Shown here: piece after piece, positions 7,826-16,721 of the stretch
Layout of the letters: each line of letters starts with the position of its first letter
How positions within the stretch are numbered: position 1 is the stretch's first letter
Assembly (NCBI RefSeq): GCF_004793885.1
Contig: NZ_SRYG01000007.1
Span: forward strand, 1 to 64,000
Direction of reading: 5' to 3'
Origin: Dubosiella muris
GTDB lineage: Bacteria; Bacillota_I; Bacilli_A; Erysipelotrichales; Erysipelotrichaceae
Length of the DNA stretch: 64,000 nt
Notes under the pieces: generated by a model
Told to the model about the DNA's origin: nothing
What the model saw: the letters and a program-made list of their open reading frames with translations, nothing else
Database searches by the model: none
Position numbers and translations under genes: made by a program

Positions 7826-9271
7826 TTACTGTCCCCGGTATTTGTGGATGCACTCTCGCACCGCCATATGGTCACCCACCCATGGCGCGCGTCCGTTTTC
7901 CCGGTAAATGAACACTTCGTCGCCTTTTCCCAGCAGCAAAATCGTATCGCCGGTTTTCGCGCTTTCCACCGCCTGCCGGATGGCTTCGTACCGGTCTTCG
8001 ATAAAGATGTTCGTCGTTTCCTGAATACCTTCCTTGATTTGCGCGGCGATTTCTTTTGGATCCTCGTCCCGGGGATCGTCTTCTGTCAAAATGATAAAAT
8101 CGCAATACTTGTCCGCCAGCTCGCCAAACACCTTTCGCTTGGCGACATCGCGCTTGCCGGCCGACCCAAACACGGCGATCAAATTGCCGTCTTCCTTCGT
8201 GATGGAACGTCCGAATTCCATCACTTTTTGCAAGCCGTCCGGCGTGTGGGCGAAATCGACGATCACGTTGAAATCCTGCCCTTCCTTGATTTGCTCCAGA
8301 CGTCCTTGCACTTGCGGGATCTGGCAGCACGCCGCGATGATTTTTTCCAGCTCGATTCCGGTTTCATGCAGCGCCGCGATGGCCGCCAGCAAATTGTAAA
8401 TGTTGTACGTCGCCACCAAATTGGTCATTACCGGATACGACTTGCCCTGGTAAACCAAATCGAAATGGGAAGCCTCGTTGTTCATCTGGATATGGATTGC
8501 GCGGTAGTCCGCCTCGTTTTCAATGCCGTATGTCACGACGCGGGCGGCGCAAAGAGCGGCCAGCTCGGCGTATTTTGGATCGTCCTTGTTCAGGATGCAC
8601 ACGCCGTCGCTTCGGACGCGGTCTTTGAACAAAATGCTTTTGGCGTCAAAGTAGTTTTCCAGCGTCCCGTGAAAATCGAGGTGGTCGTACGTGAAGTTGG
8701 TGAAGATCGCCACGTTGAAATTGATGCCGTTGACACGCCCCTGGGAAAGACCGTGGGAGCTGACTTCCAGCGCGCACGCCTTCATTCCGGCGTTGACCAT
8801 GTCCGAGAGCTTCGACTGCAAAAACAGCGCGTCGGGCGTCGTCAAATCCGGCATCAGCTTCACGTCGCCATATTCGATCGCGATCGTTCCGATGTAGCCG
8901 CATGGCTCGATCGGATCCAAAATCGAACGAATGATGTTGGCAACTGTGCTTTTTCCATTCGTGCCGGTAATGCCGTACATTGTCATCTTATCCGAAGGCT
9001 TGCCGTAAAAAATCCGGGCGCACTGGTTCATCGCCTCGTTGACATCGTGAACGCGGATATAAATAACACCGTCTTTTTTGTGCTGGATTTCTTTGGAGTG
9101 CACGACGCAAATCGCCCCGTTTTCAATGGCGGAGTCAATAAAATCGTGACCGTCAAAAGTCAGGCCAGGCAAACAGAAATACACATTGTCTTTCTTGACT
9201 TTTCGAGAATCGAAACACAGCCCGCTCACATTGACTGTCGGCGCGTTTTTAAATAGCTTACTTAATCGCAT
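7826..9271 (-). CDS. murE: UDP-MurNAc-tripeptide ligase, MurE type
   Basis: 481 residues from MRLSKLF (8 nt after AAGGA); an in-frame ATG two codons earlier is possible. The three Mur-ligase domains are present: the N-terminal UDP-binding domain, the central ATPase with GITGTNGKSTVAN, and the C-terminal domain with GSAGKRD. It adds the third amino acid of the peptidoglycan stem in the cytoplasm. The specificity motif is DDPRDEDP, where meso-diaminopimelate enzymes usually have DNPR; the arginine is kept but the Asn is Asp, so I do not assign DAP versus lysine. It overlaps the end of mtaB by 14 nt. Confidence 0.93.
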   Translation of the reverse strand: MRLSKLFKNAPTVNVSGLCFDSRKVKKDNVYFCLPGLTFDGHDFIDSAIENGAICVVHSKEIQHKKDGVIYIRVHDVNEAMNQCARIFYGKPSDKMTMYGITGTNGKSTVANIIRSILDPIEPCGYIGTIAIEYGDVKLMPDLTTPDALFLQSKLSDMVNAGMKACALEVSSHGLSQGRVNGINFNVAIFTNFTYDHLDFHGTLENYFDAKSILFKDRVRSDGVCILNKDDPKYAELAALCAARVVTYGIENEADYRAIHIQMNNEASHFDLVYQGKSYPVMTNLVATYNIYNLLAAIAALHETGIELEKIIAACCQIPQVQGRLEQIKEGQDFNVIVDFAHTPDGLQKVMEFGRSITKEDGNLIAVFGSAGKRDVAKRKVFGELADKYCDFIILTEDDPRDEDPKEIAAQIKEGIQETTNIFIEDRYEAIRQAVESAKTGDTILLLGKGDEVFIYRENGRAPWVGDHMAVRECIHKYRGQ

Positions 9272-10553
9272 TTTCATCTTCCTTTTTTACTTTGACTTGA
9301 TAATGATCGTCTTCAATCGAATCGAACGTCACATGCAGACGTCCGGACAAAGGGATCTCGCTTTCGATTCGAACCGGATGGTACTGGTTCGTGTAGCCTG
9401 TCCATTCGTCCCCCTCTTGCTGCTCAATGAGCACATCCCCTTCCTTGAAACGGGCCATATCCTTGGCACGCAGCTGTCTGGATTGCTCCAAAAGCCGCTC
9501 GACGCGTTCCTTAACCACGGCTCCATGGACGGTTCCCGGCATTTTTTCCGCCGCCGTCCCCTTTCGAATGGAGTACGGAAAAACATGCAGAAACGAAAAG
9601 CCGATTGCCGTTAAATTTTCCATTGTCTGTTCGAACTCCTCGTCGCTCTCCTGTTTGAATCCGGCGATGACATCCGTGGAAATGGAAACATCCGGAATCG
9701 AATGGCGAATCACTTCTACTCGATCTTGAAATTCCTGGATCGTGTACGGACGGTTCATTCGTTTTAAGGTCGCGTCGCATCCCGACTGAACCGGGATATG
9801 AAGATGGTGGAGAATTCGCGGCTCGCGCGCCATCAGCGCGATAAACCGGTCGCTGATTTCCGTGATCTCGATGCTGGAAAGCCGGTATGTGACCTTTTCG
9901 CTTGTATTGGCGAGAAGCGCCTCCAGCAAGTCGACGAGATCGTGTTCGCCATCGTCGTAGCGGCCGGTGTGGATCCCGGTTAGCACGATTTCCAAATGGC
10001 CTTTTTGTTCCAGTTTTTTGGCGATGGAAACAACTTCGTCCAGCGCCAGGGAGCGCTCCCTTCCGCGGGCGTAGGGAATGATGCAGTAAGAGCAAAACTG
10101 GTTGCATCCGTCCTGCACCTTCAAAAAGGCCCGGTGCTTTGTTTCGAATTGCTCGATGGGCATCGCCTCAAAATCAAAGCGCTCGCCCACCGGCTGAATG
10201 TCTTCGAACCGCTCTCTTGTTTTTATGTGGCTTTCAATCAAATCGGCCACTTTCTTTTTATCTTTAGATCCAATCAGCAAATCGGCGCCGATTTTTTCTT
10301 TTTCTTCCGGCGTGGCCACTTGCGCGTAGCAGCCAATCACGACCGCGTAGGCGTCTGGATTTTTCTTTTTGGCGCGATGAAGCATTTGTCTCGATTTGGC
10401 GGCGGCGGTGTTGGTCACCGCGCACGTGTTCACAACGATGACGTCGAAATTCTCGTCGTCCTCCGTCCATCCCTTTTCCTTGAGCGCCTTGCCGTAAAAT
10501 TGCGATTCATACGCGTTGACTTTGCAGCCAAGCGTCACGATGGAAAACCTCAT
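9258..10553 (-). CDS. mtaB: tRNA t6A37 methylthiotransferase MtaB
   Basis: 431 residues. The N-terminal methylthiotransferase domain has its cysteines in TLGCKVNAYES, VNTCAVTN and VIGCYAQ. The radical-SAM cluster is CNQFCSYC (CxxxCxxC) near residue 145. A TRAM-type C-terminus ends the protein. The N-terminal wording GCKVNAYES matches the MtaB rather than the MiaB or RimO branch. It converts t6A to ms2t6A at position 37 of ANN-decoding tRNAs. It starts inside the last codons of rsmE, the usual Bacillota rsmE-mtaB pair. Confidence 0.93.
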   Translation of the reverse strand: MRFSIVTLGCKVNAYESQFYGKALKEKGWTEDDENFDVIVVNTCAVTNTAAAKSRQMLHRAKKKNPDAYAVVIGCYAQVATPEEKEKIGADLLIGSKDKKKVADLIESHIKTRERFEDIQPVGERFDFEAMPIEQFETKHRAFLKVQDGCNQFCSYCIIPYARGRERSLALDEVVSIAKKLEQKGHLEIVLTGIHTGRYDDGEHDLVDLLEALLANTSEKVTYRLSSIEITEISDRFIALMAREPRILHHLHIPVQSGCDATLKRMNRPYTIQEFQDRVEVIRHSIPDVSISTDVIAGFKQESDEEFEQTMENLTAIGFSFLHVFPYSIRKGTAAEKMPGTVHGAVVKERVERLLEQSRQLRAKDMARFKEGDVLIEQQEGDEWTGYTNQYHPVRIESEIPLSGRLHVTFDSIEDDHYQVKVKKEDENAIK

Positions 10554-11281
10554 GATTCAACCTCCCAGTTTTGACAGTGCGTTTGGTACTCGATGCAGCT
10601 GAGCACATAGCATACCGCCGTTTCCGCCCGCAAAATATCGTTGCCTAGCGAACAGCTCGCGAACCCTTGTTCGTTGAGCCGCTCGATTTCCGCCGGCGTG
10701 AATCCGCCTTCCGGTCCGACGCAAAACGTGACCGAGCTTGGATTTTTTTGCAGGAAATTGGCCAGATGGCGGCTTGGCTCGTCTTCTTTTTCATAGGCGA
10801 CCAAATTGCATCGGCTTTTGTATTCCGCCAGGTTGTCGATCGTCGTCACCGGAAGCAGCTCCACTTTGTCGCTTCGATTGCACTGGCGGCAGGCGGCCAT
10901 CAAAATCGAGTTCCAGCGTTCCATTTTTTTCAGCGCCTTTTTATCGTCGAGCTGGATGATGGAATAACGGGAAACGAACGGGACGATTCGGCTGACGCCC
11001 AGCTCGCACGCTTTTTGCAGCATCCATTCAAAACGGTCGGATTTGATGAGCGCCGCGCACAAAGTCACGTCGACAAGCCTTGGTTCCGTTTCTTCCTTTC
11101 CGAAAACGTACAAATACGGTTTTTTCGCCGGATGGGCCAGGAACACCTCGTCATCGCAAATGACGCGGATCGTTTCGTTTTCCCTCGTTCGCAAAACGTC
11201 GAAAATATGATGAGCTTGTTTTTCATCGAGGCAAAATTCGTTGTTTAGCGCGCATTTCGCATCGGTAAAGACTTGCTTCAT
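10550..11281 (-). CDS. rsmE: 16S rRNA m3U1498 methyltransferase
   Basis: 243 residues. SPOUT-fold signature FCVGPEGGFTPAEIE near 190 and the knot motif SLGNDILRAETAVCYVLS near 215 (family LG.RILR.ETA). The N-terminal PUA-like domain carries HHIFDVLRTRENETI. It methylates U1498 of 16S rRNA using SAM. Its start overlaps the end of the pseudouridine synthase gene. Confidence 0.94.
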   Translation of the reverse strand: MKQVFTDAKCALNNEFCLDEKQAHHIFDVLRTRENETIRVICDDEVFLAHPAKKPYLYVFGKEETEPRLVDVTLCAALIKSDRFEWMLQKACELGVSRIVPFVSRYSIIQLDDKKALKKMERWNSILMAACRQCNRSDKVELLPVTTIDNLAEYKSRCNLVAYEKEDEPSRHLANFLQKNPSSVTFCVGPEGGFTPAEIERLNEQGFASCSLGNDILRAETAVCYVLSCIEYQTHCQNWEVES

Positions 11282-12012
11282 TTTTTGTCGTCTCCCTCGT
11301 TATCGCTCATCGCCGTCAACTGTTTGATTTCATACGGTTTGAGCCGCCGGTATTCTCCCGGACGCAGTCCTTCGTCGCTGATCGTTCCGAATCTGGACCG
11401 GTGAAGCCGCCGGACCTGGTGGCCGAGGGCTTCCATCATATTTTTGACTTGATGGTTTTTTCCTTCGTGGATCGTCAGTTCCACGATCATCCGGTCGCGC
11501 GTGTAATCCTTTTGTTTAATGGACACTTTGGCTGGCGCGTATTTTTCCGTTTTTGTCTTTAATCCGGATTTCAGGCGGAAAATATCCTCGCCGCTGAGCA
11601 TCCCTTGCAAGTTGACAATGTATGTTTTTGGCAAATGGTATTTGGGATGGATCATGCGGTTCGTGAATTTTCCGTCGTTCGTGACAAGCAGCACGCCGCT
11701 CGTGTCGTAGTCCAGCCGTCCAACCGGATAAATCCGGATGCCTTTTGGCAAATAGTCAAGCACGGTTTGCCGGTCTTTTTCATCCCGAACGGAACAAATC
11801 GTCCCTTTCGGTTTGTTGATGACGTAATACACCTTTTCCTCTTTTGTCAGCGGACGGCCATTGACGACCACCTCGTCGCCGCCGCTCACTTTGACGCCAA
11901 GCGTTTTGACGATGACGCCATTGACTTTCACCTTTCCCGCTTGAATGAGCTCCTCGGCTTTTCGGCGCGAGCAAATCCCCGCTTGCGCGATTACTTTTTG
12001 AAGACGTTCCAT
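11278..12012 (-). CDS. rluB: Pseudouridine synthase RluB/RsuA type
   Basis: 244 residues. An S4 RNA-binding domain (RLQKVIAQAGICSRRKAEELI, about 3-60) is followed by the catalytic GRLDYDTSGVLLVTNDG near residue 100, where the Asp of GRLD is the nucleophile. In Bacillota the gene beside scpA-scpB is normally RluB, which modifies 23S rRNA; the specific target is inferred from that context. ATG directly follows the scpB stop. Confidence 0.92.
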   Translation of the reverse strand: MERLQKVIAQAGICSRRKAEELIQAGKVKVNGVIVKTLGVKVSGGDEVVVNGRPLTKEEKVYYVINKPKGTICSVRDEKDRQTVLDYLPKGIRIYPVGRLDYDTSGVLLVTNDGKFTNRMIHPKYHLPKTYIVNLQGMLSGEDIFRLKSGLKTKTEKYAPAKVSIKQKDYTRDRMIVELTIHEGKNHQVKNMMEALGHQVRRLHRSRFGTISDEGLRPGEYRRLKPYEIKQLTAMSDNEGDDKK

Positions 12013-12567
12013 TTATTGTTCCTCCTTGTTTTGAACAAACAATTCCTCCTGCACTTCCTTGGTTTCGAGTTCGGGGAGTTCGGCGAGCGTTTCGAGTTCG
12101 AACGCGTCCAAAAATTCCCCGGTCACTTGATAGAGCAGCGGTTTGCCGACCACATCGAGCCGGTCTTTGGCCTCGATCAAGCCGCGCAGCTGCAATTTTT
12201 TGAGCATCACGTCGCAGCTTACTCCGCGGATCTCCTCGATCTCGACGCGGGTGATCGGCTGGCGATACGCGATAATCGCCAATGTTTCCATCGCCGCTTG
12301 CGACAACGTCGCTTTTTTGAATTGCTCAAACAGCTTTTCCCCGTAGGGGTACACAAATTCTTTTGTGACAAATTTATATCGGGAGGCGTACTCCACGAGC
12401 TCGATTCCTTTGGCGTCGTGGCTGTATTCCTCTTTGATGGTTTCCAGCAGCGCCAGCAGTTCTGTCCGGCTTACTTCCTGGAGCAGCGACTGGAGCTGAA
12501 GCAAAGACAAGCCTTCTTCTCCGGCCATGAAGATCAAACCTTCCACAATGGCTTTGCGGCTGTTCAT
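12013..12567 (-). CDS. scpB: Segregation and condensation protein B
   Basis: 184 residues in the two winged-helix arrangement of ScpB, recognisable from AAMETLAIIAYRQPITRVEIEEIRGV and LIEAKDRLDVVGKPLLYQVT. It partners ScpA and SMC in the bacterial condensin that organises the chromosome. The ATG overlaps the scpA stop by 4 nt. Confidence 0.95.
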   Translation of the reverse strand: MNSRKAIVEGLIFMAGEEGLSLLQLQSLLQEVSRTELLALLETIKEEYSHDAKGIELVEYASRYKFVTKEFVYPYGEKLFEQFKKATLSQAAMETLAIIAYRQPITRVEIEEIRGVSCDVMLKKLQLRGLIEAKDRLDVVGKPLLYQVTGEFLDAFELETLAELPELETKEVQEELFVQNKEEQ

Positions 12568-13304
12568 GCGATGGCTCCTTTCTGCACATAAATCGTATCA
12601 TCCTCGCCCAGATGAAACGTCAACTTTCGATCGTGGATCATGTCCAGGATCCCTAAAAAAGTTACGATAACCATATGAAGGCTGACGCAGTCCTGGCAAA
12701 GCTCCTGAAACGAGAACACGCGACTTGAATCAAAGCGGCGCATCTGCGCTTCGATTTGCTCGACGCGCTCCTCGACGGAAATTTCCTTGATGCTGACTTT
12801 GGTTTCGTAGGGCTCCAGCAAGGCGAGCCGGTGCAAGACGCGCTCAAACGCCTTGGACAGCTCGTATACGCTTTGATTGCGCAAGACGCCGTCTTCCTTC
12901 GGCTTGGCCCAGGCGTCGATCAGCGACGAGGCCGGTCTGGCGAAATGGCGCTGGCGGTCTTCGTAGCGGGCTTTGAGCTGTCCGCTGACGTCTTTGTATT
13001 TCTGGTATTCGATCAAGCGGGAAACGAGTTTTTCCCGCTGGTCTTCCTCGTATTCTTCTTCGATCGCCACTTCGCTGCGCGGCAAAAGCTTTCGGCTTTT
13101 GTATTCGATCAAACTGGCCAGCTCGCTTAAATACTCGCTCGCGATTTCAAGCTGGAGCTGTTTCATTTGCGCGATATACGCGATGTATTGCGTCGCCAGC
13201 GTGTTCATGTCCAGATCCATCAAATCAAGCTTATTCGTTTTGATCAAATGAAGCATGAGATCGAGTGGTCCTTCGAACTGGTCGATCGAGATTTGAAATT
13301 CCAT
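12564..13304 (-). CDS. scpA: Segregation and condensation protein A
   Basis: 246 residues of kleisin, beginning MEFQISIDQFEGPLDLMLHLI, the classic ScpA N-terminus that contacts SMC. I reject a 43-residue upstream extension because it would include the promoter and lacks family resemblance. A conserved C-terminal winged helix ends the protein. First gene of a seven-gene minus-strand run (scpA to GNAT) with 4-20 nt overlaps. Confidence 0.95.
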   Translation of the reverse strand: MEFQISIDQFEGPLDLMLHLIKTNKLDLMDLDMNTLATQYIAYIAQMKQLQLEIASEYLSELASLIEYKSRKLLPRSEVAIEEEYEEDQREKLVSRLIEYQKYKDVSGQLKARYEDRQRHFARPASSLIDAWAKPKEDGVLRNQSVYELSKAFERVLHRLALLEPYETKVSIKEISVEERVEQIEAQMRRFDSSRVFSFQELCQDCVSLHMVIVTFLGILDMIHDRKLTFHLGEDDTIYVQKGAIA

Positions 13305-13320
13305 TATATCACCTTCATGG

Positions 13321-13349
13321 ATTATACCAAATTTGTCGCCCGCATACAA
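13321..13349 (-). promoter_or_regulatory. Promoter of scpA operon
   Basis: Minus strand TTGTAT (13349-13344), 17-nt spacer, consensus TATAAT (13326-13321). The scpA ATG is only 16 nt past the -10, giving a leader of about 10 nt that just contains AAGGTG. Confidence 0.75.
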
Positions 13350-13420
13350 AGTTTGTTCGTCCACTCCATAGCCAAATGGAATGGTTCGTGTTAATATGGA
13401 CAAGATAAGGAGGATATACT

Positions 13421-14140
13421 GTGAAACGTGCACTGTTGTTTTTGTGTGTGGGTTTGTTTATCGCGCTGGTCCTCCAGCCTAATATCGCCAATTCTTCCAA
13501 CGAAAAAGACATCCGGGTTCCCCAGATCGGGGAAAGCGCCCCGGTGACGAACGAGGATATTACGCAATCGTCTTCCCAATCGAAGATTCGCATCGGCATC
13601 GACGCCAGCCATGGCGGCGCCGATCTGGGCTATGTCGGAAACAATGAAATTCCGGAAAAGGAAATCAATCTCGAACTGGCGCTTCGAGTCGGCCGGAAGC
13701 TTCAGGCCGCGGGATATGAAGTCGTGTACACGCGACAAGATGACAACGTGGACGCCAGCGGCGAGGATCTCGTGAACGCGCAGCGTCTAAGCGACATGCA
13801 GGCGCAGGACGTCGATTTCCTGCTCAGCTTCCAATCCGGAAACACGACGGATCCTCTGATGAAGGGATTCACCATCTTCACAAGACCGGATGAGCAAAAC
13901 GTGGCTTTGGCCAATGAAATCGGCCAGGAGCTCGTGGCGATCAACTTTTCAAATTACGAAGGAATCGACACAGATCACTATTCCAATTTTTCGATTCTTT
14001 CCAACCGAAACATTCCGACGATTTTGATTGAGCTTGGCTATTTATCCAATCCGGAAGACTACACCCGCCTGACGGATCCGGATTACCAGGAAAAAATCGG
14101 CCAGGCGATTACCAACGCGTTTTTAAATGAAATCCAGTAA
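13421..14140 (+). CDS. Secreted N-acetylmuramoyl-L-alanine amidase-like protein, altered zinc site
   Basis: 239 residues from GTG (AAGGAGG 8 nt upstream), with a signal peptide/anchor at 4-20. The amidase_3 fold is clear: IGIDASHGG (H64), PEKEINL (E79), and ILIELGYLSN (catalytic E204). The third zinc ligand, normally His in SIHAN, is replaced: the sequence reads DFLLSFQSGN (Q138). The DPGHGG motif is also DASHGG. It acts, or binds, at the cell wall. With two of three zinc ligands and the catalytic Glu retained, activity is uncertain. It is divergent from scpA and followed by its own terminator. Confidence 0.85.
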   Translation: MKRALLFLCVGLFIALVLQPNIANSSNEKDIRVPQIGESAPVTNEDITQSSSQSKIRIGIDASHGGADLGYVGNNEIPEKEINLELALRVGRKLQAAGYEVVYTRQDDNVDASGEDLVNAQRLSDMQAQDVDFLLSFQSGNTTDPLMKGFTIFTRPDEQNVALANEIGQELVAINFSNYEGIDTDHYSNFSILSNRNIPTILIELGYLSNPEDYTRLTDPDYQEKIGQAITNAFLNEIQ

Positions 14141-14142
14141 CG

Positions 14143-14168
14143 ATCCGGCCGGCGCGCCGGATTTTTTT
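14143..14168 (+). terminator. Intrinsic terminator after the amidase-like gene
   Basis: Hairpin ATCCGGC/GCCGGAT with a 6-nt loop, followed by seven Ts. Confidence 0.88.
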
Positions 14169-14207
14169 CATGAACGTCAATTTTTTTCTTTCTCCAAATA
14201 GCGAGTG

Positions 14208-14216
14208 TGATATAAT
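14208..14216 (+). promoter_or_regulatory. Extended -10 promoter of the NUDIX operon
   Basis: TGATATAAT, an extended consensus -10 with no convincing -35. The leader before the ATG at 14237 is about 14 nt and contains AAAGGA. Confidence 0.65.
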
Positions 14217-14236
14217 GCACGCAAAGGAATGATTTT

Positions 14237-14764
14237 ATGAAGGAAAAAAACTTGTATAAAGGCATGATTTTCGACCTGGTTGAAAAAGAGGTCGAAATCC
14301 ATGGAAAACCTTATCGACGGGAAATCATCCGCCATCCTGGCGGGGTCGGCGTCTTGTGTGTGAAAGACGAGCGCGTGCTGCTCGTTCGTCAATACCGCCA
14401 CGCGATTGAAAAAGAAACGCTTGAAATTCCGGCCGGCAAGCTGGAATACGGCGAGGATCCGATGACGTGCGGAATGCGGGAACTCAACGAGGAAGCGCGC
14501 CTGGAGGCGGATTCTCTGGAGTTGATCGAAACGATCGTGTCCACACCGGGTTTTTGCGACGAGAGGATCTATATTTATAAGGCGTGCAATCCGCGAAAAG
14601 CGGTTCATGAACTCGCCCAGGACGAAGACGAGGACCTGGATTCCTTTTGGCTTCCGCTTGACGAAGCGTATGAAAAAGTACGGAATCGCGAAATCGAAGA
14701 CGCAAAGACGGTGGTCGCGATCCAATATGCAGTAATAGAAAAAGAGAGAGAAAGAGGAAACTGA
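14237..14764 (+). CDS. NUDIX hydrolase, ADP-ribose pyrophosphatase-like
   Basis: 175 residues. The Nudix box starts at GKLEYGEDP and ends in RELNEEARL. It fits G-x5-E-x7-R-E-U-x-E-E-x-G-U except that the last conserved Gly is Arg. IPAGK just before and the TPGFCDE segment after it are usual in ADP-ribose/NDP-sugar pyrophosphatases of the NudF group. The likely reaction is ADP-ribose to AMP plus ribose 5-phosphate. First gene of a four-gene plus-strand operon. Confidence 0.88.
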   Translation: MKEKNLYKGMIFDLVEKEVEIHGKPYRREIIRHPGGVGVLCVKDERVLLVRQYRHAIEKETLEIPAGKLEYGEDPMTCGMRELNEEARLEADSLELIETIVSTPGFCDERIYIYKACNPRKAVHELAQDEDEDLDSFWLPLDEAYEKVRNREIEDAKTVVAIQYAVIEKERERGN

Positions 14765-14766
14765 TC

Positions 14767-15960
14767 GTGAATTTTATTTTTATCAGCCCGAACTATCCGG
14801 AAAACTACTGGATGTTCTGCCGTGGACTGAAAAAATACGGTGCCAAAGTGCTGGCGATTGTCGACGCGCCGTATGACAGTTTACGTCCGGAACTTAAACA
14901 AAATGTGGATGAATGCTATGTGGTGCAAAGCTTCCACAACTATGACGAAATGCTGAAAGCCGTCGCCTATTTTACATTTAAATATGGCAAAATCGACTGG
15001 ATCGAATCCAACAACGAAGCGTGGCTGGCACTAGACGCCCGTCTGCGCGACGACTTTAATGTGCGCAGCGGTTTCTCGCTGGAAAAAATCAACGAGTTCC
15101 AGTCCAAAGCCGCGATGAAGAAATACTATGAAAAAGCCGGCGTCCCTGTGGCCCGCTATTGTCTACCCCGCTCTTTGGAAGAAGCGAAGGCGTTCGCCGA
15201 ACAAATCGGCTTCCCTCTTGTGCTCAAGCCGGATCATGGCGTGGGCGCGAGCTTTACCTACAGTTTGTATTCCATGGAAGACTTGGAAAAATACTACGAG
15301 AACACGAAGGATTTGTGCATGATCCTGGAAGAGTACGTAAAAGGCGATGTCATCACGTTGGATGGGATTTGCGACGCCCAAGGAAAGATCCGCTTTTTGG
15401 GAAGCATGGAATATGTGGGCAACTGCATGGAATCGGTTTTGAACCAGGACTCGATTGGCTGCTTCTACACGTTCAACATCAGCGAGGAATATCGACAAAT
15501 CGCTCAAAACGTGATTGACGCGTTTGAATTGAAAAACCGTTTTTTCCATGGCGAGTATTTCCGTTTGACCGAGGACATCGAAGGCCTTGGAAAGAAAGGA
15601 ACGCTCATCGGCCTGGAAGTGAACTTCCGTCCGCCTGGAGGATTCGCGCCGGATTTGATGAACTATTCCAACGATATCGACGTTTACGAGTTGTGGGCGG
15701 AAGTCCTGTTGCGTCAGAGCGCTTCCTACTCGAAACTTCGAAAATTCTCCGCTGGATTCGCGGGACGGCGCGACTGCATTCCGTATCGCTACAACACGCA
15801 GGAAATTGAAACCATGTTCAACGACGAGCATTTAGGAACGGAGCTTTTGCCGCCTGCGTACGCAGCCACGATGGGCAACGTGACAATTAAGGCCCGCTTC
15901 ACGTCCAACGAGCGACGGGAGGAGTTTTTTAAAACCGCATTGGAAAGACTAGGTGATTAA
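14767..15960 (+). CDS. ATP-grasp domain protein
   Basis: 397 residues from GTG, 2 nt after the preceding stop. The ATP-grasp core is seen in FPLVLKPDHGVGASFTYSL (about 155-175), the hinge EEYVKGDVITLDGICD (about 190-205), and the metal-binding GLEVNFRPPGG (about 285-295). The enzyme class ligates a carboxylate to an amine or thiol through an acyl-phosphate; neither substrate can be named. It is paired with an esterase-fold gene starting 2 nt after its stop, suggesting a shared small-molecule or peptide substrate. Confidence 0.85.
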   Translation: MNFIFISPNYPENYWMFCRGLKKYGAKVLAIVDAPYDSLRPELKQNVDECYVVQSFHNYDEMLKAVAYFTFKYGKIDWIESNNEAWLALDARLRDDFNVRSGFSLEKINEFQSKAAMKKYYEKAGVPVARYCLPRSLEEAKAFAEQIGFPLVLKPDHGVGASFTYSLYSMEDLEKYYENTKDLCMILEEYVKGDVITLDGICDAQGKIRFLGSMEYVGNCMESVLNQDSIGCFYTFNISEEYRQIAQNVIDAFELKNRFFHGEYFRLTEDIEGLGKKGTLIGLEVNFRPPGGFAPDLMNYSNDIDVYELWAEVLLRQSASYSKLRKFSAGFAGRRDCIPYRYNTQEIETMFNDEHLGTELLPPAYAATMGNVTIKARFTSNERREEFFKTALERLGD

Positions 15961-15962
15961 GT

Positions 15963-16721
15963 TTGATCTTAAAGTTCGACGTATATATGCGTTCACTGGA
16001 TGTGTATCGGAAGATCCACATGTATCTCCCGGATGACTATCTGGTCCAAAACAAAAAATATCCAGTTTTATATATGTTTGACGGACACAACCTTTTCTAC
16101 GATGAAGACGCGACGTTTGGCCGCTCCTGGCGATTGGCGGAAGCGATTGAACGATTTGGCAAAGAACTGATTGTGGTAGGTCAGGAATGTTCGCATGAAG
16201 GCAATGAGCGCCTGGATGAATATTCCCCCTACCCTTTTTATGATTGTGCTTTTGGCGCGTTTCATGGCAAAGGAAACTTGACGATGGAATTTTTTGTGAA
16301 CGATTTGAAGCCGTATATCGACGCCCATTTTCCGACGTCGCCAAAACGCGAGCATACGTGGATTGGCGGGTCGAGTTGCGGCGGGTTGATGGCGCTGTAT
16401 GCCGTTTTCAAATATTCGCACATTTACTCCAAGGGGCTTGTGCTTTCTCCCTATTTGGTGCCGACATGCAATTTGCTTATGGCGGATATCGCGTCCACCT
16501 ACATACGGCCTGGAACGGCTGTGTACATGTCCTGGGGCGCCCAGGAGGGAAACGACATGCATGAGTTTGTGATGGAAACGAAATGCTGTACCGATATCGC
16601 CAATTTGCTTCTGAAAAAAGGCACCCGGCTTCAGTTCAACGTCAAGCCGCTTGGACGGCACTGCGAGGAAGACTGGGATAAGGAAAGCGAGACATTTTTG
16701 CGCTTTCTGGAGTCGGCATGA
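15963..16721 (+). CDS. Alpha/beta-hydrolase fold esterase
   Basis: 252 residues starting with TTG two nt after the ATP-grasp stop (TAGGTGA upstream). The nucleophile elbow is GGSSCGG (G-x-S-x-G) near 140, and YPVLYMFDGHNLFYDED is typical of the putative esterase/esterase D family. A late His (GRHCEEDW) may complete the triad. No signal peptide, so cytoplasmic. It could hydrolyse an ester made or handled by the adjacent ATP-grasp enzyme; that link is inference from coupling only. Confidence 0.82.
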   Translation: MILKFDVYMRSLDVYRKIHMYLPDDYLVQNKKYPVLYMFDGHNLFYDEDATFGRSWRLAEAIERFGKELIVVGQECSHEGNERLDEYSPYPFYDCAFGAFHGKGNLTMEFFVNDLKPYIDAHFPTSPKREHTWIGGSSCGGLMALYAVFKYSHIYSKGLVLSPYLVPTCNLLMADIASTYIRPGTAVYMSWGAQEGNDMHEFVMETKCCTDIANLLLKKGTRLQFNVKPLGRHCEEDWDKESETFLRFLESA

